This document shows, piece after piece, positions 1 to 5,568 of a stretch of 10,617 bases of DNA. This DNA is from Chrysochromulina parva. Its lineage: Eukaryota > Haptophyta > Prymnesiales > Chrysochromulinaceae. Below the pieces are notes generated by a model. That model was not told the origin of the DNA, did not search any database, and worked only from the letters and a program-made list of their open reading frames with translations. A program made the position numbers and the translations under genes. The stretch is from the NCBI GenBank assembly GCA_002887195.1, contig PJAB01002078.1, forward strand, positions 1-10,617, written 5' to 3'. Within the stretch, counting starts at the first letter, position 1; the number at the start of each line of letters is the position of its first letter.

Positions 1-96
1 CCGAATACGCTCTCGCGCGTGCTGCTGCAGATGCACCTGAAGGAGAGGCGCGCGGCCACGGCTGCCGCCGTGGAGGCTGCCGATCAGCAATGGTGA
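1..96 (+). CDS. C-terminal end of an unidentified protein (5' part outside window)
   Basis: Frame 1 is open from the first base and ends at TGA 94-96, giving about 31 residues rich in Ala, Arg and Glu that look like the end of a helix (it starts PNTLSRVLLQ and ends EAADQQW). Nearly every codon ends in G or C, as in the clear genes of this window, which is the main evidence for coding. No domain can be named from so short a tail. A second frame (open from position 3 to TAG 186-188) also looks coding after about position 90, so the true end could be in that frame if there is a splice or a sequence error near 88-92. The family and the full gene are unknown. Confidence 0.45.
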   Translation, partial: PNTLSRVLLQMHLKERRAATAAAVEAADQQW

Positions 97-200
97 CACT
101 CATCGAGCGCGAGGCGGGCGGCCATTTCTACTACTCGGAGGAGGAGTTTCATGTGGAATTGCGGGAGGGTTTGGGATCGTGGCGTTAGCAGGGTTCGTAA

Positions 201-242
201 CCCTAACCCTAACCCTAACCCTAACCCTAACCCTAACCCTAA
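201..242 (+). repeat. Interstitial telomeric repeat, seven CCCTAA units
   Basis: Seven exact copies of CCCTAA run without interruption from 201 to 242, with TAA just before them. This is the C-rich strand of a TTAGGG telomere. It is not at a chromosome end here, because coding-like sequence lies on both sides. It sits about 200 bases upstream of the coiled-coil gene. Short CCCTAA motifs are known as telo-box elements in plant promoters, so either a chromosome scar or a regulatory role is possible. Confidence 0.95.
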
Positions 243-256
243 CTTTAGTGTGAACA

Positions 257-325
257 TGGTGTGAACATGCACTTGCGGCCTCGTCACTCGCACATGCCTC
301 TGCCGGTGCCCCCATGTTCACACCA
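257..325. repeat. Perfect 13-bp inverted repeat plus an extra direct copy, upstream of the coiled-coil gene
   Basis: The arm TGGTGTGAACATG (257-269) is the exact reverse complement of CATGTTCACACCA (313-325), with a 43-base spacer. The core GTGAACATG also occurs once more in direct orientation at 250-258, next to the telomeric tract. Three copies of one motif in 80 bases, lying 110-190 bases upstream of the chosen ATG, suggest a binding site for a regulator or a hairpin in the leader. The rest of the 97-437 gap shows no TATA box and no other gene that I can support. Confidence 0.6.
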
Positions 326-437
326 CCGTGCGGTTGCACTTTCCCTCAAAACTTTCCCTTACACGACCTCCGACGTTTTCCACTCCGAAATCCCGGGGAA
401 GTCCAGTGGCCTCCCTCTGACCTACCCCCTTAGAAAT

Positions 438-2636
438 ATGGACGCCTTCACCACAGTACAGGTGAATCGAAGTACCACATGCGGGTCGCAGAAGCACAGG
501 AAGCACCACAGGAAGAAGGATCGAAGCGGCAGCGGCGAGCGTAGCATGCGTGCGGAAGAGCTGCGCAGCACAGGAGTATCATCTTCTCGCTCGTTGAGTA
601 CCTTGTCAAGGCCTGGGCACGCCTACGCAGCAGAGGCCGCCTCCTCAAATGCCAGCTCCATCGCTCCGCCAGATAGCTTTGATGCCGCACTGCGCGCTGA
701 GCTCGCCGAGGCGAAGGCGCTCGCCCTGAGCTCCGAGGCGGTGCGGCATGGCGCTGACATGCTTGCTTTGCGCTCCGAGGTCGCACGAGCTGATGCGCTC
801 ATCGTGTGCTGCGAGGACGCCTTGCTACGCCAGCACGATTTCCTCACGGCGACGCGCGCGCAGCTGGTGGAGGCCGATCATTTCATTGGCGAGCTGCGTG
901 AGGAAAAGTTGCGTGCGGAGCAGGCTGGGGCGGAGCTCAAGCTGGTGCTGAAGCAGCAGCTTGCCAAGCAGGATGCCATTGAAGCCCAGCTCGACAGGAC
1001 GTTGGCCCAGATGGGCGAGCAGGGTGAACTTTTCCGGCAGAGTGCCGCAACGATTGCGGCCCATCGTGATGCCGAGGCCAGGGCGTTTGGTGAGCGGCGG
1101 CGCATATGGGAGAAGACAATTGACGAGTGGCTCAGGGCCGGGTTCAGCAAGCGGATCGACCCGCTGCTGATGAACACCAACATGCCTGTGTACACGCGGC
1201 TGGGCGAGCTGCTTGTGGAAGAGCAGGCGCAGCGCGAGCACCAGATGGAGTACCTCAAGATCTCCCAAGTGCACGAGGTCGAGACGCTGCGCGCGCATTT
1301 CAAGCAGCGGCTTGCCGAGGCAGATGCGCAATACGCCGAGATGCGCCAGCAAACGCACGACTTTGACGAGGCGCTCGGCGTGGCGCTCACGAACTACCTC
1401 AAGGGTGAGCTTGCGGCCAAGACGTCCAAGGTGATGGCGCTCGAGCGCGAGGTGCGGCTGCTGCAGAGCGAGCTGCGCGACACGCGAGAACGTCACGACC
1501 ATCGTGAGGCCGAGCGACAGAGGCACATGGAGTCGGCGCTCGCGCCACTCCTAGAAGACGTGCGTCGCCTCGAGCACGGCGTGAGCACGATGGCCGACGA
1601 GCGCAAGCAACTCGCGGGTTCGGACCCACGCGTGCTGATCGATCGAAAGCAGAAGCTGCTTGACGAGGCGCAGGCGGAGGCGGCCAAGGAGAGGAGCGAG
1701 CGCGAGCGGGTTGAGGCTCTACTGCGCGCGGAGCGCACTGCGCACAGCTCGGCCAAAGCGGCGCTCGAGAAGATGCGTCTCGAGACTGCAGCCAAGTCGA
1801 TGGAGTTTGGCGAGAAGGAGTATTACCAGGTTGCACTGAGCCGCCTTGAGGAGCAGCAGCAAGTCAAAGAGGCCGAGATCAAGGAGCTCGTGAGCATGCA
1901 CAGCGCAAAGCTTGCTGCGTGCGAGGCTGAGATGGCGGAGGCGCGCGACGAGCTCGCCGAGCTGCGCCGGCAGCGAAAGATGATGGCCCTCTCGCTCGCG
2001 GAATGCGCCACACTCGAGGCGCAGTGGGTCGAGACAAAGGAAGCCGCGAGCATTGAGATGAGCCGGCTCCGACACGAGAGCAAGGCCCTCAAGCACAAGG
2101 CGGCCAAGGTGCCCGGGCTCGAAGCCAAGCTTGCGGACAGCTCGTACGACGAGGTGGTCAAGCTGCGAACCGAGAACAGCCAGCTGCGCGCGCGTATGAC
2201 CCTCTTGGAGAAGGAAAGGGATCAGTCCCTCGCCCATGTGGCCAAGCTGCAGGAGACGATCGGCGAACTCGAGCAATCCAAGCAGGCCCAGATTTGGCTC
2301 TCGAGCGAGACGCAAGCCGCGCATTTGGAAAAGTTGATGAAGCAGGTGCAGCGGCTCAAGGACGGCCTTGGCCATCGCATCGTGCTCCAGTGGGCACGTT
2401 CCACGGTCTTTCATTGCTGGAAGGCGTGGCACCTTTATGTGGTGCGACGGCAAGATCGCCGCCAGCTGGGCTATAGCCAGCTGAGCAGCCGCGACGATGA
2501 GAAGCCTGGGGCGTTGCGCGCATCGGGGCAGGCCGCGCCCGGCCTGCCAAGCGCTCTAGCCCCTCTAGCCGATATCGCCACCGTGCAAGCTCGCCAGCTG
2601 GGCAACACGATGACCAAGCTGGCGAATTTCTTCTGA
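438..2636 (+). CDS. Large coiled-coil protein with a C-terminal SFI1/IQ-like tryptophan motif, 732 residues
   Basis: One uninterrupted frame encodes a very Glu-, Ala-, Arg- and Lys-rich protein. I chose ATG 438 because it has A at -3 and G at +4; the frame stays open upstream to 261, but that stretch is Pro/His-rich and overlaps the inverted repeat. Residues 1-80 are polar, with a basic cluster (KHRKHHRKK, 19-27) that could act in nuclear or nucleic acid contact. From about 80 to 650 there are long heptad-like helices without prolines, broken near 240-260 (GFSKRIDPLLMNTNMPVY). Near the C-terminus QWARSTVFHCWKAWHLYV (C660, W661, W664) resembles a single SFI1-type centrin-binding or IQ-like unit. 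Such proteins are often centrosomal, basal-body or ciliary scaffolds, but that is inference; I do not recognise an orthologue. No intron is evident. The next gene on this strand starts about 890 bases downstream. Confidence 0.85.
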   Translation: MDAFTTVQVNRSTTCGSQKHRKHHRKKDRSGSGERSMRAEELRSTGVSSSRSLSTLSRPGHAYAAEAASSNASSIAPPDSFDAALRAELAEAKALALSSEAVRHGADMLALRSEVARADALIVCCEDALLRQHDFLTATRAQLVEADHFIGELREEKLRAEQAGAELKLVLKQQLAKQDAIEAQLDRTLAQMGEQGELFRQSAATIAAHRDAEARAFGERRRIWEKTIDEWLRAGFSKRIDPLLMNTNMPVYTRLGELLVEEQAQREHQMEYLKISQVHEVETLRAHFKQRLAEADAQYAEMRQQTHDFDEALGVALTNYLKGELAAKTSKVMALEREVRLLQSELRDTRERHDHREAERQRHMESALAPLLEDVRRLEHGVSTMADERKQLAGSDPRVLIDRKQKLLDEAQAEAAKERSERERVEALLRAERTAHSSAKAALEKMRLETAAKSMEFGEKEYYQVALSRLEEQQQVKEAEIKELVSMHSAKLAACEAEMAEARDELAELRRQRKMMALSLAECATLEAQWVETKEAASIEMSRLRHESKALKHKAAKVPGLEAKLADSSYDEVVKLRTENSQLRARMTLLEKERDQSLAHVAKLQETIGELEQSKQAQIWLSSETQAAHLEKLMKQVQRLKDGLGHRIVLQWARSTVFHCWKAWHLYVVRRQDRRQLGYSQLSSRDDEKPGALRASGQAAPGLPSALAPLADIATVQARQLGNTMTKLANFF

Positions 2637-2651
2637 CGCGAGAGGCGAGTC

Positions 2652-2673
2652 AGAGTCACAGTGAGAGTCACAG
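2652..2673 (+). repeat. Short direct repeat in the 3' region of the coiled-coil gene
   Basis: AGAGTCACAG occurs at 2652-2661 and again at 2664-2673, sixteen bases after the stop codon. The flanks GGCGAGTC (2644-2651) and GACTCGCC (about 2699-2706) are inverted, so the 3' untranslated region could fold into a stem of about 8 bp. No clear AATAAA signal is present; the nearest is CATAAA around 2682-2687. From 2710 to about 2980 I see no gene or named element. Confidence 0.4.
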
Positions 2674-2979
2674 GAACGGCCCATAAATTGCACGCTTCGA
2701 CTCGCCTGCGGTATTTTGTCTTTGCAGTCTCACCTATGTTCGTAACTAACGCATAACAGGTCGGGGCCGTCGGGCGAGGCCATCGGGCCGGCTCTATACA
2801 TACGATAGGAGGTACTCGCACGTACGACCCCTACGACGTAGCTTAGATGTTACGGAAGCGGGGCCGGAAACACAAAATAGAACTCCGCCGGCGAGCGGGG
2901 GCGGGTTGACCTTCCTTTTTGACCGATGCAACCGCGGCCCCGGTCGCCGGTGCGGCGGTGTCGGGTGTGACTCGCGAAC

Positions 2980-3081
2980 GCCTCGACTCGAACGGCCAAT
3001 CCACGGCTAACGGCCCGGGGTTCGGGTTGCCTCGTCGAACGGCCAATCCACTCCTATATACTTCCTATACAGTACACTGTA
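2980..3081 (+). promoter_or_regulatory. Probable promoter: duplicated CCAAT module followed by TATATA
   Basis: A module of 23-25 bp is present twice, at 2980-3004 and 3029-3051, identical apart from a 2-base insertion. Each copy carries GGCCAATCCAC, so CCAAT boxes lie at 2996-3000 and 3043-3047. A TATATA element follows at 3055-3060, and a near-palindrome TACAGT-AC-ACTGTA lies at 3068-3081, where initiation would be expected. This matches a CCAAT (NF-Y type) plus TATA promoter reading rightward into the EF-hand gene at 3531. It would imply a leader of roughly 440 bases that contains the foldback element. Promoter function is inferred from motif spacing only. Confidence 0.55.
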
Positions 3082-3170
3082 ACGGGTGGGGCCGTGGATG
3101 TTATACTACACGACGCGGTGCAAACCAAGCACCCTGTCCTCTATTTCAGTGTTGTCGTGCAGAGCCCTCC

Positions 3171-3497
3171 TACCGGTTAAAGACACCCGCCACCAGCGCA
3201 GTACGGGACAGGCACCGACGGCGCGACGCCGTCGGGAAACACGGGCACACACGGTCACACGGTCACACATAGACGAACCTCACAACCATCCCGAAACCAT
3301 CCCAACCCACCAACGCACCCACACAACCGCGCGACGACCGAATCCGCGGCCGACCCGGGGGGAGCCGGGACACCCCGTCCGTTACATGTACCGGTATGGG
3401 TTTGGATGGTTGTGAGGTTCGTCTGTGCGGTCCGTGTGCCTTTGTGCGTCCGCGTGTCCCGTGTGTTCCCGGCTCCCCCCGGTGTCTTTTTACCGTA
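3171..3497. mobile_element. Foldback (MITE-like) element with long imperfect terminal inverted repeats
   Basis: The ends are inverted copies. AAAGACACC (3179-3187) pairs with GGTGTCTTT (3481-3489), with CCGGT/ACGGT-like sequence just outside, flanked by TA. Inside, 3271-3291 is the exact 21-bp reverse complement of 3404-3424, and the sequence between outer and inner arms (about 3233-3270 against 3425-3470) also pairs imperfectly. The element is about 327 bp, has no transposase frame, and ends about 33 bases before the EF-hand ATG. That size and shape fit a non-autonomous foldback or MITE element. A TA target duplication is plausible but not provable from one copy. If transcribed, it would form a very stable leader hairpin. 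Confidence 0.55.
3215..3235 (+). repeat. Perfect 9-bp hairpin inside the foldback element
   Basis: CCGACGGCG (3215-3223), a CGA loop and CGCCGTCGG (3227-3235) form a compact, GC-rich hairpin. It lies in the left arm of the foldback element and has no counterpart in the right arm, so it would protrude as a side stem. Confidence 0.6.
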
Positions 3498-3530
3498 AGT
3501 TTGAGTACATGATTGCAGGAATTCGCACAA

Positions 3531-4440
3531 ATGCCGCAAGACGCCCCACTGTCGCCTCGAGAGGCATGGAGGCGACGCGAAACATGGACTGCGAGCATAG
3601 CGTGGGCAAAGGAGCTCCTCGCATCAAAAGAGCGGCGCCATGAGCTCTGCCAACAGGAATTCGAAAAGGCTGATGCTAATGGTGGAGAGTCCCTGGATCG
3701 TGGCGAGATCATGACGGTTGTCAAGAGAATTTGTCAAGAGAAGTTCCAGCTGGAGCTGCCGACTGACGAAAAGTGCAACGAGCTATTCGCAAAGTGCGAC
3801 AAGAATGGTGATGGCAGTAAAGCAATGAAGACCGAATCTGTTGACGTTCTCAATCATTACCTGTGCGAACCCACGAGTCTCGCCGCGAGTCTCGCTGTAC
3901 ACAGTGCTTCAACTCAAAGAGTTCAACTCGTACTTCAAGTGCGTGCTCGAATCGGCAATCCTCAGAGCAGAGCGGGAGCTTGAAATCACTCTCGTGTCGG
4001 AGGTCGTCAACTCACCCTCCCTTGAAAGAACGGCCAAGGTTGAGGAGATAGACAGCGAGTCGCCCGTCATCGTGCGCCGTCCAGAACCATCCCCGACCGT
4101 CGAGGAGGCGCTCGTCGAGGCAGCGAAGCGGACGCGCGAGCAGGTGCGCGCCAACGAATGGGTCGAGAAACAGCGGGGTCAGGTGCACGTCGAGAAGGAG
4201 GCCGAGCAGCGCAAGTACGAGGCTGTGGTCGCTGGGCCTGTGGACGGTTGGAGCGCCTCGCTTTTGAAAGCGCAGCGCTGGAGCGCCCTGGCAGTGCTGG
4301 CGGCCGTCGCAGCGGTTGCGATCTCGCCGCTCCTTCCTCCGCGTGGCGCACGTGCTGCGCAAGAAGCGACTCTGACCGTGGCTGCTGTCTCCATGCTGTG
4401 GGCAACAGCAACCGCCTTTCTCTCCGAGCGCGCTGAATGA
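3531..4440 (+). CDS. EF-hand calcium-binding protein with C-terminal membrane anchor (two exons, 273 residues)
   Basis: Exons 3531-3816 and 3905-4440 are joined across a GT-AG intron. The join completes a perfect EF-hand loop, DKNGDGMLQLKE (residues 90-101), followed by Phe, which strongly supports the splice. A first, weaker loop DANGGESLDRGE (48-59) has Gly at position 5, where Asp, Asn or Ser is usual. Residues 115-215 are charged and helical (RAERELEITL, VEEALVEAAKRTREQVR). Two hydrophobic segments follow, at about 222-239 (WSALAVLAAVAAVAISPLLP) and 249-268, then a short SERAE tail. No signal peptide is seen, so a tail-anchored or hairpin-anchored membrane protein sensing calcium is likely. 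ATG 3531 is the first in frame after TGA 3510-3512, but its context is weak (C at -3), so an upstream coding exon cannot be excluded. No specific orthologue is recognised. Confidence 0.85.
3817..3904 (+). other. Spliceosomal intron, 88 nt, phase 1, in the EF-hand gene
   Basis: The donor is GTAAAG at 3817 and the acceptor ACACAG ends at 3904. Removing these 88 bases joins GGC-A to TG-CTT and gives Gly-Met-Leu within the calcium-binding loop, keeping the 12-residue spacing. Reading through instead destroys the loop and gives an unrelated tail. Confidence 0.9.
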
Positions 4441-4513
4441 GCCGCTGGGCGCGGGCGCGGGGGCGCGTGAGGCGTGTGAGCCGAGCTTGCGCGCGCGACC
4501 CGGCCCGGCCTGG

Positions 4514-4539
4514 GAGGACCTCTGACCGCCCGGGTCCTC
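4514..4539. repeat. Small inverted repeat in the convergent 3' gap
   Basis: GAGGACC (4514-4520) and GGTCCTC (4533-4539) form a 7-bp stem with a 12-base loop. It lies in the 270-base gap between the convergent EF-hand and glutaredoxin-like genes. The gap is otherwise GC-rich and low in complexity near 4447-4466, and AT-richer near 4660-4690. No gene or clear polyadenylation signal is seen there. Confidence 0.3.
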
Positions 4540-4710
4540 ACAGCGCACAGGCCACAGCCCGCGGCCGCGTCAAGCCGAAACAAGCCGCGCGCGCCGGGTG
4601 GGTGTCGTGACTCAGTCCAAACGCGAGACGGGGACTCGTCGGCCGGCACATCGCGCGGCAATATTTGTTTTGTGATTTGACTACCTGATCGAAAAGTGCT
4701 CCGTCCGGTG

Positions 4711-5429
4711 TTATAACTCATGTCTCACCACCTCCAAGAACGCTGCATCTTTTGGCGCCCGCGCCTCCTCAGGCTCGTCATTGCTCACCCAGTGCTCAAG
4801 CTCTCCGGTCTTGTAAGCCTGCCCAATCTTGGAGGTTCCGCCTTGAACGTGCTGCCCTTGGATGAAAATGGCCGGGTACTCGTGATGCCCTCTAGACGAG
4901 AGTCGATTCCGCGAACTGTTAGGACCGAGGAGAGCATGGCAAGACAGGTGGCGTACAGCGTTTTTCGACATCCGTTTGCATACAAAGGGAAGGTGCCGCT
5001 TGTGTGCACCGCAAGCGCCTTTTGTAAAGCTGCCCCATCTTCTCGATTTTCGAGCTCGAGCGCATAGTACGGGATCCCCAGCTCCTCAAAGTAGTTCATA
5101 ACTCGCGCAGTGGCCGTCGAGCGACCTCTGCTGAAGATGACCACTTTGTTCTCATTGACCAGCGAGGCAAGCGTCTCCGCGGCAGCGAGGATCTCGCGAG
5201 AAGAGGCAGCGGCACGCACCGAGGACTCCCACTTCCCAGGTGCCGCCGCACAAGTTATGGTTGCTGCGAGTTTCCAGCACGTGAGCCACCGCATCAGCCG
5301 AGGCGGAGGCCCACGAGCGGCAGCCGGGGCGAAGGCCCACGAGCGGCAGGAGCCAGTCTGGCCAGTCTCTGGGCCGGGAACAGCGAGAAGGAGGACTCCC
5401 GCCGTTGCAGCACTCGTATCTGCAAACAT
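4711..5429 (-). CDS. Glutaredoxin-like protein lacking active-site cysteines (two exons, about 208 residues)
   Basis: The thioredoxin-fold glutaredoxin core is clear: NENKVVIFSR (residues 92-101), FEELGIPYYALELE (114-127), DGAALQKAL (131-139), then TFP at the cis-Pro position and AIFIQGQHVQGG in exon 2, ending in IGQAYKTGELEHW. Glutaredoxins reduce disulfides or bind iron-sulfur clusters with glutathione, through CPYC, CxxS or CGFS. Here the aligned site is STAT (104-107), so both cysteines are absent and classical redox chemistry is unlikely. ATG at 5429 has A at -3. The N-terminal 90 residues match nothing I know; a second Met at residue 46 begins a hydrophobic stretch (MRWLTCWKLAATITCAAAP) that could be a targeting sequence. 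The protein ends in RHEL, only loosely like an ER-retrieval tail. The 5' end faces the GTPBP1-like gene across 139 bases. Confidence 0.8.
4892..4983 (-). other. Intron of the glutaredoxin-like gene (about 92 nt; borders moderately certain)
   Basis: The core is split between two frames, so an intron is needed. The only canonical in-frame choice I found has donor GTATGC (starting at 4983, reading leftward) and acceptor TCTAG ending at 4892, with a CTAAC branch-like motif about 25 bases before the acceptor. It leaves LGHHEYP between TFP and AIFI, an insertion compared with typical glutaredoxins. Joining at AG 4880/4879 would look better by homology (TYPAIFI), but needs a non-canonical donor near 4992. 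Confidence 0.55.
5307..5349. repeat. 17-bp direct repeat with a 26-bp period in the N-terminal coding region
   Basis: AGGCCCACGAGCGGCAG occurs at 5307-5323 and 5333-5349. The 26-base period is not a multiple of three, so the two copies are read in different frames. This partial tandem duplication falls in the poorly conserved N-terminal part of the glutaredoxin-like gene, before its second Met codon. Confidence 0.7.
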
Positions 5430-5568
5430 CCTCTAATGTTTCACAACACGAACGTGTTTTGCGCCCTGAGCAACTTCCCTCGTCTTCGATTTCCCACTGG
5501 CAAACTTTTCCGAATCTGGTGATCATCCAGGTCGCCGTGCGATCGCGTTCTTCTCCTCGACTACAAGA
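5430..5568. promoter_or_regulatory. Divergent (bidirectional) promoter region
   Basis: Only 139 bases separate the start codons of the - strand glutaredoxin-like gene and the + strand GTPBP1-like gene, so both promoters must overlap here. A palindromic site AACACG-AA-CGTGTT lies at 5445-5458, a plausible binding site for a dimeric regulator. No TATA box is visible. Pyrimidine-rich stretches (for example around 5548-5560) precede the GTPBP1 start. Shared control of the two genes is an inference from the spacing. Confidence 0.55.

Noticed and set aside
84..339. - strand frames with Leu-Gly or Arg-Val repeats
   Set aside because: They are just the telomeric hexamers translated (period 6), with no other coding sign.
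261..437. N-terminal extension of the coiled-coil protein to GTG 261 or ATG 267
   Set aside because: GTG is not a usual eukaryotic start. The segment is Pro/His-rich and overlaps the inverted repeat, and ATG 438 has a much better context.
825..2453. Long - strand frames opposite the coiled-coil gene (about 233 and 244 residues)
   Set aside because: They are antisense shadows produced by strong G/C third-base bias on the + strand, with no recognisable domains.
3495..3518. Tiny intron GTAAGT...TTGCAG just before the EF-hand start
   Set aside because: At 24 nt it is far below the other introns here (88 and about 92 nt). The GTAAGT lies in the foldback end; it could still be a donor for another transcript.
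4711..4725. C-terminal RHEL of the glutaredoxin-like protein as an ER-retrieval signal
   Set aside because: His at the third-last position is outside the usual KDEL-type pattern, and no secure signal peptide is present at the chosen start.
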